NCBI GenBank assembly: GCA_024225635.1
Contig: JAAEMK010000014.1
Coordinates: forward strand, 1 to 50,855
From: Desulfobacteraceae bacterium
GTDB taxonomy: Bacteria; Desulfobacterota; Desulfobacteria; Desulfobacterales; Desulfobacteraceae
DNA: 50,855 bases
Direction of reading: 5' to 3'
How positions within the stretch are numbered: position 1 is the first letter of the stretch; each line of letters begins with the position of its first letter. Made by a program: the position numbers and the translations under genes. Below are positions 32,362-42,500 of this stretch, in pieces. The notes below the pieces were generated by a model. That model had not been told where the DNA came from. It ran no database searches and saw nothing but the letters and a program-made list of their open reading frames with translations.

Positions 32362-34038
32362 TCAGGAGGCTTTGTGAACCGTAAGCTGGGGAAATGGAAT
32401 ATCCCAGTTATTTTCGGTGCAGGCATCCACACACCACCGCTGGAACGCCCTGGACAGCCGGTTATACAGATGGGCGATTTCGCCTTTGAAATCGGCAATC
32501 ACCACAAGGTCAAGGGAAGACCCGCCAGCTGCGGCAAACTCAACCCTGAGATTCAACAGCGATTCCTCATACCCCTCATCCGCAAGCCGGTTTTGGATAT
32601 GGGCTTCCAGGGTGGAAAGAACCGTACCGGTCGATACGGCCTGGAGGTCATAGGAGATGCCGAAGGGAATTTTCAGCCTGAAATTCACGGACAGATTCAG
32701 GGGGGTCTGGCCGAGAAAATCACCGGTCTGGTAGACCTTCTTTGCCCCACCGCGCATCACCAGCTCCACCATTTCATGGGAAAGGCTGGTCACGCATCCC
32801 CGGGTGCCGTCCGCCAGGATCACCCAGTCATTTCTCTTGCAGGGAAACCAGGGCTCGCTTCTATGAAAGGGCCGGGAGACCTGATCCATCAACTCCTCGA
32901 TGGGCACCCTCAGGGTCACCCCAAGATAGGGGTTTTCAAGCCGGGTGAACACATTGATGTTTTTGACCAGCCAAGGCACCCCGTGATAGATGATCCGCTC
33001 CCCCTCCCTGACAGCGCCGATATTGAGCATGAGCCGGCTCTGGTGCCAGAATCGCGGCAGGGTGTTCTTGGCGGCCCAGCCTATGCCCATGAGGAAAATA
33101 ATGGTCAGGGAGAGCAGCACCCAGTCCTCAAATATATAAAACACCAGGATCAGGACAAACAGGGTCAGGACCAGGGTCATCACCCGGAAGACAAGATCGA
33201 TGGCCCGGATGTGAAACGGCCTGTACTTGGCGGTATATCCCGGCAGAAGCTTCATGGTCAAAAGGTATAGGAAACGCAGAAACAGCACCAGTCCCACGCA
33301 GGCGGCCACGGCAATGAAAAGAAAAAGTCCCCGGGTCCTGAAAAAGTTTTTAATGGAGTCCTGGGTGGAGTCAATCAATGACTGTTCCTTTGCCTCCATC
33401 TCCTCCAGCTGCATTTCAGTGATTTCCAGCTTGTTCCGGAGCTGGTTTTCCACGCTCTTCCACTCGGGCATCAGCTTTTTAATGTTTTTCTTCAGGGCTT
33501 TATCATCTGTATGTGAGAGCAAATCACTGATATTTTCATTGGCTTCACGGGCAATGGGAACCCGCCTCTGGTAAAACGACAACTCGTCCTTGAGTTTTGT
33601 TTTCTGCCGGGCCTTGACCGTAATCCGCTTGAGTTCCTTGATTCCGGGCTCAACAAGGGAGATCAGCTCATTTTTCCAATTAAACTGCTCTGCTTTTTTT
33701 TCGGCAAACAAGCCCACATCCACGCCGGTTGCGATCCGTTCAAAATCGACACCGGCGCCTGCCAGCATTTTATCCAGCTTTTTCAACTCGGCGGCCAAAG
33801 TCGCCTTTTCCGTTTCGGATGTGCTCTTTTTCAGCAGTGACTTTTTCTCGGATATTCTCTGGCTCAGGTTTTTTTTCAGCTCAATGATGGAAAGGAGCAT
33901 TTTAATGGACGACCCGTCCCGGTCCGATACAGCCTCCCCCCCTGCCAAGGGTTCAGGGTCACCGGCGTGTGCAGGCGGATTGCCCCCGAAACAAGTTAAA
34001 CAGACAACACTTAAAACAACGATGATTCTCAGATACAT
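32362..34038 (-). CDS. MscS-like mechanosensitive channel with long periplasmic domain
   Basis: A 558-residue protein. It has a signal peptide (MYLRIIVVLSVVCLTCFGG, cleavage after AHA), then about 240 residues of charged coiled coil (LIELKKNLSQRISEKKSLL onward). Four hydrophobic helices follow (about 235-340), and then a cytoplasmic MscS-type beta domain and alpha-beta tail. The pore-helix region (LMGIGWAAKNTLPRFW) and the EGERIIYHGVPWLVKNINVF segment fit MscS poorly but recognisably. It probably gates under membrane tension, with the coiled coil in the periplasm. It is 31 bp downstream of a thioesterase gene on the same strand. Confidence 0.75.
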   Translation of the reverse strand: MYLRIIVVLSVVCLTCFGGNPPAHAGDPEPLAGGEAVSDRDGSSIKMLLSIIELKKNLSQRISEKKSLLKKSTSETEKATLAAELKKLDKMLAGAGVDFERIATGVDVGLFAEKKAEQFNWKNELISLVEPGIKELKRITVKARQKTKLKDELSFYQRRVPIAREANENISDLLSHTDDKALKKNIKKLMPEWKSVENQLRNKLEITEMQLEEMEAKEQSLIDSTQDSIKNFFRTRGLFLFIAVAACVGLVLFLRFLYLLTMKLLPGYTAKYRPFHIRAIDLVFRVMTLVLTLFVLILVFYIFEDWVLLSLTIIFLMGIGWAAKNTLPRFWHQSRLMLNIGAVREGERIIYHGVPWLVKNINVFTRLENPYLGVTLRVPIEELMDQVSRPFHRSEPWFPCKRNDWVILADGTRGCVTSLSHEMVELVMRGGAKKVYQTGDFLGQTPLNLSVNFRLKIPFGISYDLQAVSTGTVLSTLEAHIQNRLADEGYEESLLNLRVEFAAAGGSSLDLVVIADFKGEIAHLYNRLSRAFQRWCVDACTENNWDIPFPQLTVHKAS

Positions 34039-34069
34039 TTTATTTCATTTCTCCAATGACTTTACGGCA

Positions 34070-34570
34070 TCACAGGTTGCCGATTTTCTCCTGACAGATT
34101 TTCTCGCTTCTCTTTTCCGCCAGCCGTGAGTCCCTGCGCCTTTGGGCTTCCCGGTTCCGTCTTTTCTGAACTTCGGTTATCAGGTCGAGGCCCGGCGCCT
34201 CCACGGGTTTGAAATCATCCCCAAGGGCGACAAAGGTGAGATAAGCCGATGCCGTATGGGTCAAGCTGTCGGAAAGGATATCTTCCGTTTCAACCCGGAC
34301 ACCTATCTCCATGGATGTCTTCCCCACATGGTTGATGCTCGCGTTAAAGGTCACCAGGTTACCGATTTGAACGGGATTGTGAAAGTCCAGCCGGTCAATG
34401 GAGGCGGTCACACAGATTCTTCGGGTGTGCCTGCAGGCCACAACACCTGCCGCGTTATCAATCAGTTTCATGATCACACCGCCGTGAACCAGTCCGGCCG
34501 GGTTGGCATCCTGGGGCAGCATCACCTGGGAAAGGGTCACAGCGCTGTCTTCAACGGTTTTCAAATCCAT
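34070..34570 (-). CDS. Acyl-CoA thioesterase (YciA-type hotdog fold)
   Basis: A 166-residue hotdog-fold thioesterase. Core (about 8-130): LSQVMLPQDANPAGLVHGGVIMKLIDNAAGVVACRH across the first strand and central helix, with the catalytic-type Asp in LIDNAAG, then ITASIDRLDFHNPVQIGNLV and MEIGVRVETED. These enzymes hydrolyse acyl-CoA to free acid and CoA in the cytoplasm. The 30-residue tail is very basic and Arg-rich (KRRNREAQRRRDSRLAEKR). AAGGAG precedes the ATG. It lies immediately upstream of the MscS-like gene. Confidence 0.9.
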   Translation of the reverse strand: MDLKTVEDSAVTLSQVMLPQDANPAGLVHGGVIMKLIDNAAGVVACRHTRRICVTASIDRLDFHNPVQIGNLVTFNASINHVGKTSMEIGVRVETEDILSDSLTHTASAYLTFVALGDDFKPVEAPGLDLITEVQKRRNREAQRRRDSRLAEKRSEKICQEKIGNL

Positions 34571-34696
34571 GTTTTCTCCTTTTTCGTTGGCTTCCCCCTG
34601 GCTGGCGGAATGGGTTTCTCATATGCTCCAATAGATACAACAACGGGATTGCATTGTACAACATGAATTTAAATTTCAGTATGTTCCGTCAAATTC

Positions 34697-34725
34697 TTGA
34701 TATGAAACCTGCAAAGTGATATAAA
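34697..34725 (+). promoter_or_regulatory. Orphan sigma-70-type promoter
   Basis: TTGATA (34697-34702), a 17-bp spacer, TATAAA (34720-34725). No annotated gene on the plus strand follows it. Confidence 0.5.
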
Positions 34726-34731
34726 TTCACC

Positions 34732-34905
34732 CTTTTTTTAAAAAAAAGCAGGACACCCGGTTTTCGGGATAATAGACATAACGAATGTTAAGGAAGATCG
34801 AATGATGAGCATAGAAAAAGAATTACAGGCATGCAGATCGTTATCCTGACAAAATACATCAAGAAAGCAAAATAACGATCCCCCATTCCCCAAAAGGCCT
34901 TTTGG
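34732..34905 (+). ncRNA. Candidate small RNA or leader-peptide transcript
   Basis: A stretch from the predicted start of the orphan promoter to the perfect palindrome CCAAAAGGCCTTTTGG (34890-34905), followed by TTT. Within it AAGGAAGA precedes a 15-codon frame (34802-34849) reading MMSIEKELQACRSLS. Both an sRNA and a tiny protein are possible; neither is proven. Confidence 0.25.
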
Positions 34906-34922
34906 TTTCCGAAATTATGACC

Positions 34923-35585
34923 CTACCCGGCCATATTCCCCGCCAGTTTGAACAGCTCGTCCAGTTCATAGACCCGGGGAGACGCCGACGAAGAGAAGCT
35001 CGCATTGATCATCGCCCCGGCCACAATATCGCCCTTGACGGGCCGGTAGCGATTAAACAGCCCCAACCGGTTCAGGAAATGCAGAAGTATCCCCCCGAGC
35101 CGCTCCCCCGCCCGTTTCTCGGGACGCTCTCCCTCAAGGAGGCTCGGCTGAAGGATATGAAGCTGCTTGAAATTCAGCAGCCGGATATCCCTTTCCAGCT
35201 CTCCCTTCATGCGGGAATAAAAAGAACGGGCCTTGGGGGAGGCATGGGCGGAAGAGACCAGCACATGGCACGGCACCCCGTTTTCCCTTGCTGCCCGGGC
35301 GAATCTGTACTGGTAGGTATAATCCACAAGAGACTGTGCCGCTTTGCTTCCCGCCGTTTTGATGGTAGTGCCCAGAGCTGAAAAAAGAATGTCTCCTTTT
35401 ACAAAGGCCTGATAGTCTTCCGACGAGTCAAAGTCGACCACATGTTCTTCCAGTTTTTCATGCTTAAGCCCGGAGCTGCGCCGGGTAAAAATAACCACCC
35501 TGCCAAACCTGTCATCTTCCAGAAGCCGGGATACCAGGCAAGAGCCGACAAGACCGGTGGCCCCAATCACTAACGCTGTTCTCAT
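34923..35585 (-). CDS. NAD(P)-binding protein, HTATIP2-like atypical SDR
   Basis: A 220-residue Rossmann protein: N-terminal TALVIGATGLVGSCLVSRLLED (dinucleotide-binding loop GATGLVG), VVIFTRRSSGLKHEKL, DILFSALGTTIKTAGSKAA, and HVLVSSAHASPKARSFYSRMKGELE with Tyr and Lys spaced as in short-chain dehydrogenases. This is typical of the small NAD(P)-binding HTATIP2/oxidoreductase group, of unclear substrate. GGAAATAATATTAA precedes the ATG, a modest ribosome binding site. It stands between an acyl-CoA ligase gene and a thioesterase gene, all on the minus strand. Confidence 0.85.
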   Translation of the reverse strand: MRTALVIGATGLVGSCLVSRLLEDDRFGRVVIFTRRSSGLKHEKLEEHVVDFDSSEDYQAFVKGDILFSALGTTIKTAGSKAAQSLVDYTYQYRFARAARENGVPCHVLVSSAHASPKARSFYSRMKGELERDIRLLNFKQLHILQPSLLEGERPEKRAGERLGGILLHFLNRLGLFNRYRPVKGDIVAGAMINASFSSSASPRVYELDELFKLAGNMAG

Positions 35586-35671
35586 TTAATATTATTTCCT
35601 TTCCGTTATCACGGCAGAATTTTCACTATCCCCATCCCTCTGCCGGTATCCAAGGTTAAAAGAACAAGACA

Positions 35672-35705
35672 GCCTTGCCCATCCCCCAAAGGGGCCGGGC
35701 AAGGC
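35672..35705 (-). terminator. Hairpin after long-chain acyl-CoA ligase gene
   Basis: GCCTTGCCC (35672-35680) pairs with GGGCAAGGC (35697-35705), with inner pairing CCCC/GGGG. T-rich sequence follows loosely on the minus strand. Confidence 0.6.
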
Positions 35706-35743
35706 CAGCGACACGGTTCGTGGAATTCCGGTCTTGGTTATGA

Positions 35744-37528
35744 TCAGTACATGCCTTCGATTTCATCCTCATAGTTTTTCAGGATGACATTTTTTTTCAG
35801 CTTGAACGTGGGGGTCATCATGCTGTTCTCGATGGTGAACTCCGGCACGATGGTCACCTTTTTGATGGTTTCAAAGGAGGCCAGCTCCCGGTTTCTCTTT
35901 TCCACCTCGGAATCGATCATGGGCTTTATCTTCGGGTGCTTGAGAAGTTCGGAAACGGTCTTATGGGGAATCTGCTTTTCAGCGGCATAGGCTTTGACAT
36001 TTTCCTCATCCAGGGTGACCACGGCGGAAAGGTATTTTCTTCTATCCCCCACCACACAGACCTGGTTGAGATATTTGGAGGCGGTCATTATTCCTTCGAT
36101 ACGGGAGGGGGCGATATTCTTTCCTCCGGCGGTGATGATGAGGTTCTTTTTCCGGTCCGTGACCTTCAGCACATTGTTTTCATCGATCTCGCCGATATCA
36201 CCGGTTTTGAGCCAGCCGTCCTCGGTAAAGGTCTCGGCGGTTTCCTTGGGCATCTTGTAGTACTCTTTCATCACGTTCCGGCCGGAGGTGAGCACCTCAC
36301 CGTCGTCGGCAATTTTATGGAACAGCCCCTCACCCGGAGGGCCCACCACGCCGAAATTATAATTATCCAGGCGGTTGACATGGGAGAAAGAGGTGTTCTC
36401 CGTCATGCCCAGGCCTTCCAGGATCAGGATGCCGGCCCCATGGAAGAAACGGGCGATATCGGGATTCAGGGGGGCGGCGCCGCTGATGCACCATTTTACA
36501 TTACCGCCCAGGGCCTTGTGAATCTTAGAAAAGATAAGCTTGGTGGCAAGCTTGTACTTGAGCCCAAGAAGGAAGGGAACGGGTTTCCCGGCAATCTTGC
36601 ATTCGCTGACCTGGCCGCCCACTTCGCAGGCCCAGTTGAATATTTTTTCCGCAGCCCCGCCTTTTGCTTCCACGCCGCTGATGATCTTGGTATGAATTTT
36701 TTCAAACACCCGGGGCACACTGATAAACCAGTGGGGAGCGGCCAGGCTGAAATCATCCAGCAGGGTTGCGATGCCCCGGCCAAAGGTGGTCCGGTTACCG
36801 ACCTTGATGGCGGTATAGCAGCAGGTTCTGGCGAAAACATGGGCCAGGGGCAGAAAGATGAACATATCTTCACCGTCATGGAATTCCCCGCAATGGAAAA
36901 CGGACTGGCTGGTACTGGTGATGTTGTCATGGGTCAGGACAACGCCCTTGGGCACCCCTGTGGTACCGGAGGTGTATACAAGCCCTGCCGTGTCCCGGGG
37001 CGTGACCTGGCGGGTTCTCTCTTCAAAGGCGGCATCTTCGATATCCTTGCCAAGGGCCAGGAACTCGTCATAGGAAATGACCCAGTCGTCCCCTTCAAAC
37101 TCGCCGTTAAACAGGATGACCTTTTGGATATTTGGAATGCTTTTTCGAATTTCCAGCAATTTATCAAGCTGGTTCTGGTTTTCGGCAAAGACGAGCACGG
37201 CATCGGAATGATTAATGATATATTCGCAGTCAGGGGCCAGGTTGGACTGGTAGATACCAACGGTTCCCGTTCCAATGCTCATGCTGGCAACATCGGTCAG
37301 GACCCATTTATAGCAGGTATAACTCAAGATATTGATCTTGTCCCCTCTCTCAACGCCAAGGGCGATGAGGCTTTTGGATACAGACTTAACCTGGTCGTAA
37401 AATTCCTGCCAGGTGATGGATGTTGCATTGGTGTTTGCATCAAACCATCTGTATGCCGGCGCATGGGCGTACTGGTCAACGGTCTCGCAGAGCATCTGGT
37501 GAAAATTGGCGTAATCTTTAAACTCCAT
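35744..37528 (-). CDS. Long-chain acyl-CoA synthetase (AMP-forming)
   Basis: A 594-residue FadD15-type ligase that activates long-chain fatty acids with ATP and CoA. Complete motifs: YTSGTTGVPKGVVLTHDN (phosphate loop), PLAHVFARTCCYTAI, ILEGLGMTENTSFSH (A5), GWLKTGDIGEIDENN, and VTDRKKNLIITAGGKNIAPSRIE. It ends TPTFKLKKNVILKNYEDEIEGMY, the normal end for this group. ATG 37528 follows AGGAGGATTT; the frame runs 66 bp further without a site. It is in line with the NAD(P)-binding protein and thioesterase genes, but separated by gaps and a hairpin. Substrates are probably straight-chain C14-C20 acids, by family. Confidence 0.93.
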   Translation of the reverse strand: MEFKDYANFHQMLCETVDQYAHAPAYRWFDANTNATSITWQEFYDQVKSVSKSLIALGVERGDKINILSYTCYKWVLTDVASMSIGTGTVGIYQSNLAPDCEYIINHSDAVLVFAENQNQLDKLLEIRKSIPNIQKVILFNGEFEGDDWVISYDEFLALGKDIEDAAFEERTRQVTPRDTAGLVYTSGTTGVPKGVVLTHDNITSTSQSVFHCGEFHDGEDMFIFLPLAHVFARTCCYTAIKVGNRTTFGRGIATLLDDFSLAAPHWFISVPRVFEKIHTKIISGVEAKGGAAEKIFNWACEVGGQVSECKIAGKPVPFLLGLKYKLATKLIFSKIHKALGGNVKWCISGAAPLNPDIARFFHGAGILILEGLGMTENTSFSHVNRLDNYNFGVVGPPGEGLFHKIADDGEVLTSGRNVMKEYYKMPKETAETFTEDGWLKTGDIGEIDENNVLKVTDRKKNLIITAGGKNIAPSRIEGIMTASKYLNQVCVVGDRRKYLSAVVTLDEENVKAYAAEKQIPHKTVSELLKHPKIKPMIDSEVEKRNRELASFETIKKVTIVPEFTIENSMMTPTFKLKKNVILKNYEDEIEGMY

Positions 37529-38016
37529 AAATCCTCCTGTGATGAATAGTCCTGCTATTACTGATACCTGTTTGTTGCCCCCCGAAGAAGGCATTAGCTA
37601 TATTTTTTTATGATCAAACTTGAGCCATATAATTCCTTGTGTCTAAAAGTTCTTAAAAACGACTCACCATAACATAAGTATTATTTTTTTCCAGTCTATT
37701 TCACCTATTCCGGCATCATTCGTAAAGCATCACGTAAAATTTAATGATGCAGATGCCAAAGAGACCCAATGGAACAAGACAAATGCCCCGGTGGTGTCCC
37801 CATTTATCGCGCTTATTACATCCGACAAAATTACAGACAACCAGGTATCGAATCATTGCCGGTATCAAAATCACCCAATTGGACCCTTTCATTTTTCCCT
37901 GTACAACACATTACTTTTTTGATAGTTATAACAATAAGTAATAGATCCACTATCACAATAACAATGGGTCCGGAGAATTGAAAATGGTTCTCGGATTTTA
38001 ACCATGGAGAATGTTC
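37529..38016. other. AT-rich intergenic region upstream of chemoreceptor
   Basis: About 490 bp between two divergent genes. No coding frame looks genuine. The MCP-proximal 120 bp hold a possible promoter with an overlapping inverted repeat. Confidence 0.55.
37919..37955 (+). promoter_or_regulatory. Possible promoter/operator of chemoreceptor gene
   Basis: TTGATA (37919-37924), a 17-bp spacer and TAGATC (37942-37947). The inverted repeat TGATAGT (37920-37926) / ACTATCA (37949-37955) brackets both elements. Confidence 0.35.
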
Positions 38017-39432
38017 ATGATTAAAATACCTCACAGGGTAAAGTTATTTTTTGGGATTATTGTATTAGTTCTTATTGCGGTGACCATATTTCAACTTCTC
38101 AACGGATCAGGTTCGTCTGAACAGAAAATTAACAATTTGACTTATCTATCAATCTTTTTGCTCTTAATGAATGCTGTTTTCCTCAAACTGAATCATTCCA
38201 AACAGAGATTGATCTTCTACCTGGAAGGTTCATTGGATGCCCTTCAATTTCCGGTTACGACAACAGATATCAATATGAAGTGGGTATTTATAAACAAAGT
38301 AACCGAGTCTCTTTTAGCCCAGCACAATCTTGACAAAAAAAGTGTTCTTGGAAAACATTGCTCAAGCTGGAAAGCCGATATTTGTGAAACGGATAACTGC
38401 GGTGTAGCCTGCCTCAGGAAAGGCAAGCCAAGAACGAACTACACTCAAGAGTACCCAGATTCACCCAGCACCTACATGCAGGTGGATACGTCCTATATTT
38501 TAGATGACAGCGGTAAGAAGATCGGACACGTGGAAACGGTTACAAATGTCGATTCATTCAAACAACTATCTGAAACAGCCGATATCCTTACACCGTCATC
38601 GAATAACCTGTTGAATCTATCCGAGGAGTTGTTCGAAAATTCCCAGGAGGCTTCCACCAGATCGACTTCCGTTGCCACGGCTTCGGAAGAGATGAGTTCC
38701 AACATGAATTCCATGGCAGCCGCCATGGAACAGACCACCCAGAATATGACCATTATTGCATCCGCGGTGGAAGAGATGAATGCCACAATCAACGAGATCG
38801 CCAAAAATTCCGAATACGCCAACAAGATCACCGGTAAAGCCGTCAAGCAGGGGATAAACGCCTCCGAGCAGGTCAGCGAACTGGGAAAATCCGCAAAAGA
38901 AATTGAAGAAGTAATCGGGGTGATTTCCGACATTTCGGAACAGACCAATCTTCTTGCATTGAATGCCACCATTGAAGCGGCAAGAGCAGGTGAAGCAGGA
39001 AAGGGATTTGCCGTGGTTGCCAATGAGATTAAGGAGCTGGCCACCCAGACATCCAAGGCCACGGGAGAGATCCGGCAGAAAGTTGAAGGGATTCAGACAT
39101 CCACGGATGGTACCGTCAAAGAGATCAAAAACATTTCAGGCATTATCAATGAAATAAACGATATCGTATCCTCCATTGCATCTGCCGTTGAAGAGCAATC
39201 CGTAACCACCCAGGAGATGTCCAGCAATGTATCCCACGCCTCCCAGGGTGTGGCGGAAACCAATGAAAACATTTCCCAAAGTTCAATGGTATCCGCTGAA
39301 ATTGCAAAAGATATTACCATGGTCAATGAGTCTGCCATGAATATTGCTGAAAGCGGTTCTCAATTAAGGTCAAATGCTGAAGAACTGTCGACTCTTTCAA
39401 GCAAATTATCTAATTTGGTGAAAAACATCTAA
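38017..39432 (+). CDS. Methyl-accepting chemotaxis protein with cysteine-rich PAS domain
   Basis: A 471-residue chemoreceptor. Two N-terminal membrane helices (about 8-27 and 40-58) are joined by a loop of only about 12 residues, so there is no periplasmic sensor. A cytoplasmic PAS domain (about 70-185) carries four cysteines in [12 protein letters not shown] and DNCGVACL, which could bind a metal or sense redox. The signalling domain follows directly, without HAMP, and holds the conserved hairpin [19 protein letters not shown] with [15 protein letters not shown]. It ends in a helix without the pentapeptide tether NWETF. ATG 38017 is preferred: GGAGA lies 7 nt upstream, while ATG 38011 is too close. 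Confidence 0.9.
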   Translation: MIKIPHRVKLFFGIIVLVLIAVTIFQLLNGSGSSEQKINNLTYLSIFLLLMNAVFLKLNHSKQRLIFYLEGSLDALQFPVTTTDINMKWVFINKVTESLLAQHNLDKKSVLGKHCSSWKADICETDNCGVACLRKGKPRTNYTQEYPDSPSTYMQVDTSYILDDSGKKIGHVETVTNVDSFKQLSETADILTPSSNNLLNLSEELFENSQEASTRSTSVATASEEMSSNMNSMAAAMEQTTQNMTIIASAVEEMNATINEIAKNSEYANKITGKAVKQGINASEQVSELGKSAKEIEEVIGVISDISEQTNLLALNATIEAARAGEAGKGFAVVANEIKELATQTSKATGEIRQKVEGIQTSTDGTVKEIKNISGIINEINDIVSSIASAVEEQSVTTQEMSSNVSHASQGVAETNENISQSSMVSAEIAKDITMVNESAMNIAESGSQLRSNAEELSTLSSKLSNLVKNI

Positions 39433-39509
39433 CGAGGAATGTTAATGGGGCAATATAGTTTTTCATGCATTCATTTGTTTTCATAATGCTTGTCCTTCAA
39501 AACCCAAAC

Positions 39510-42500
39510 CTATATTTGGGTCCACAGCCTGTCGAGGGGCAACCGGATAATGAAATTCGCCCCCTTGCCGGGTTCGGAGACCACATCCATGGTGCCGCCA
39601 TGGTTTTCAGTAATGATGAAATAGGAAACTGAAAGGCCAAGGCCCGTGCCGACCCCCACCGGTTTGGTGGTAAAGAAGGGCTCGAATATCCGTTTTTGGG
39701 TGGCTTCGTCCATGCCGGGACCGTTATCCCCGATCTCCAGGCGCATCATGTTTGTATCCGGTTCCCGGGAGAGCCGCAATATGAACCGGAGCTTATCCCC
39801 ATTATTCTTTTCCATGTTTTCCTGCATGGCCTGGGCCCCGTTGCTTAAGATATTCAGCAGCACCTGCTGGATTTTAGCTCCCTCACAGGGCACCATGGGC
39901 AGATCATCTTCATACTCCTCCCGGATCTCGATCTTCCTGAAGTCATAGTGTTTTTTGAGATCATAGTCGGTTGCCGCAAGATCAAGGGTTTTGTGAAGAA
40001 GATCGGCAAGGTTATGGGAAGAGACCCGGGTATCGCTCTTCCGGGCAAAGCTGAGCATGTTGTCCACAATCTCAGCCACCCGGCGTCCCGACTCGTTAAT
40101 GGCCTCGATCATGCCCAGGATACCTCTTTTTTCCATAAAGGCCTTGATCGTCTCGATATTGGTGCCGACTTCCCCGGCGGCGCTTTGATTGGCGGGGATG
40201 TCAACATTGATCAGGCGGTTGCCCATGACATTGGCTGTCTGGATCATTCCGGCCAGGGGATTGTTGATCTCATGGGCCATGCCCGCGGCAAGCCCCCCGA
40301 CCGAGAGCATCTTTTCCGATTGCACCATCATCTCTTCCATTCGCACCTGCTCGGTGACATCGTCAATGCGGATAACAGCCCCCTCCACACCATTGGCGAC
40401 CAGGGGATAGATGGTTACATCCTCGTAACAGGCGCCGTTCTCCGACATCCGGGACCTCTTCTGTTCCTGCCTGATTTCCCTGGTGCGGATGCTATCGGTT
40501 ATTTTTTCCATCCGGGATGCCATCCGGGGAAACACCTGGGTAAGGTTTTTCCCCAGGGCACGGCTTACAGGAAGCCCGGTTACCTGTTCCGCGGTCTTGT
40601 TCCATTGGGTCACGTTACCCTCGGTATCCACCCCGACCAGCACGGACGGCATGGAATCAATAATATTGGACAGATAGTTGCGCAGGCGATCCAGGGCCGC
40701 TTCAGCAAGTTTTCGTTCACTGATTTCAAATTGAAGTTTTTGCAGATACAGAAAGGTAAACCCCACCGCGAAAAAAATTCCGACGGCCACCACGGAATAG
40801 AACCACCAGGTCTTCCAGAATGGCGGTATGATGGTAATTTCGAGGGAAGCCCCCTCTTCATTCCACACACCGTCATTGTTTGACCCTTTCAGCCGGAGGG
40901 TATAGGTGCCGCCCCCAAGGCCCGTGTATCTGCCGGATGGATTACCATCGCTATAGTACCACTCCTTGTCCCTTCCCTGGAGCATATAGGCATACCTGTT
41001 TTTCCCAGGATTTGTGTAGTTGAGCGCGGCGAACCGGAATTCAAAGAAGTTATCTTTCCACCCAAGGGTCACATGCTTCAGCCGTTCAGGGGCCTTGCCA
41101 AGATCGGCATCTCTTCCCCCCTGGGTAAAGGAGGTCAGGACAACCGGGGGAATGGTCGTATTTTTCCTTACCTGACCGGGATAAAAGCTATTGACGCCAT
41201 ATCCGCCGCCAAACCACATTTGACCATCTCTTTTCTTGCAACTGCGCCAGAAATGGTTGTCCTGGAGCCCATCACTCCTGGAGAATACCATGTCGACTTT
41301 CTGCTCTCTTATGTTGAATTTAATGAGCCCGTTATCGGTGGTGCCGATCCAGAGGTAACCGTTCCGATCCTCCTGAATGGTGATATTAATGCCCGTGGCC
41401 GGAAATCCGGTATCCTTGTTGAAATGTTTGAACACCCCTGTTTCCCGGTCAAACAGGTCCATCCCGTTTGAGAAGCCCGCCACCCATAAATGACCAAAGG
41501 AATCCTCAAACACGCAGGACTGCTTGTCAAAACCGATGCTGTCCGGATTATCGGGATGGTGAAGAAAACGGGTAAATGTTTCCGTCTGCTTGTCAAACCT
41601 GTTAAGTCCCCCAAAGGTGGATACCCATAGAACGCCCTTGCCGTCATCGTATACCGACCATACGGTTCCCTGGGTAATGGAACCGGGATCATTGGGATCA
41701 TGGATAAAATGGGTGAATTTCCCTGTTTTTTTGTTCAGCTTCTCAAGACCGGAAGAGAGGGCGACCCAAAGAATATCAGGATCGTTCCGGTCCTTTATGA
41801 CATGGCCTCCCGAGGTTGTGGACACCATGATACTGTCGGGATCATCCGGGTCATGGGAATAATGCTTTACCGGCTTCAGGGATCTTGTATCAAACCGGGT
41901 CAGCCCGCCCCGGCTATTCAACAGCCACATCATCCCGGCATCATCCCAGCACATGGCATGGGTGCTCGGCCCCATCCTGGGATCGATCTCATCATAGGGC
42001 AAATGGGTGAATTTACCGGTTTCCGGGTCGTATATTTCCAATGCGCCGACAACCGACAGCCAGAGCCTCCCTTTTTTATCCTCAAGCATCACAACCACCT
42101 GTGAGCTGGAGATGCTGTCCTGGTTGGCGGGGTTATGCCGATGAAGCGCAAACTTCCGGCTTTCCTTATCATATTTTTCAATTACGCCGTCAAGGGTATG
42201 GACAACCCAGAAGATCCCTGTTACAGGGTCCTCATAAACCGTGCTTACATAGTTGGATTTTATGGATGAAGGGTTTTCAGGATAGGCGGCGAATTTCACA
42301 AATTCGGATCTCTCCCGGTCGAGCATCTCAATCCCGGCCACGGTTGATCCCCTGTGGCAGATCCAGATATTGCCGGCGGCATCCCCATACAGATAAAATA
42401 TTTTATTATCCCCCAGGCTTGCGGGATCATTGGGATCATGGCGGTAATGGGAAAAGGTTTCCGTCTCTTTATTGAACCTGGAGAGTCCCCTGTCCCAGGT

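Larger units (their letters stand above)
34571..34922. other. Intergenic region with a possible short plus-strand transcript
   Basis: 352 bp between a thioesterase start and the end of an NAD(P)-binding protein gene, both on the minus strand. It contains a convincing plus-strand promoter and a palindrome that would define a short transcript, listed separately. Confidence 0.55.

Noticed and set aside
32227-33270. Plus-strand open frame of 347 codons
   Set aside because: Mostly antisense to the MscS-like gene; its N-terminal part runs through the palindrome region without a start site.
35936-37549. Plus-strand open frame of 537 codons
   Set aside because: Antisense to the long-chain acyl-CoA synthetase; no ribosome binding site or motif.
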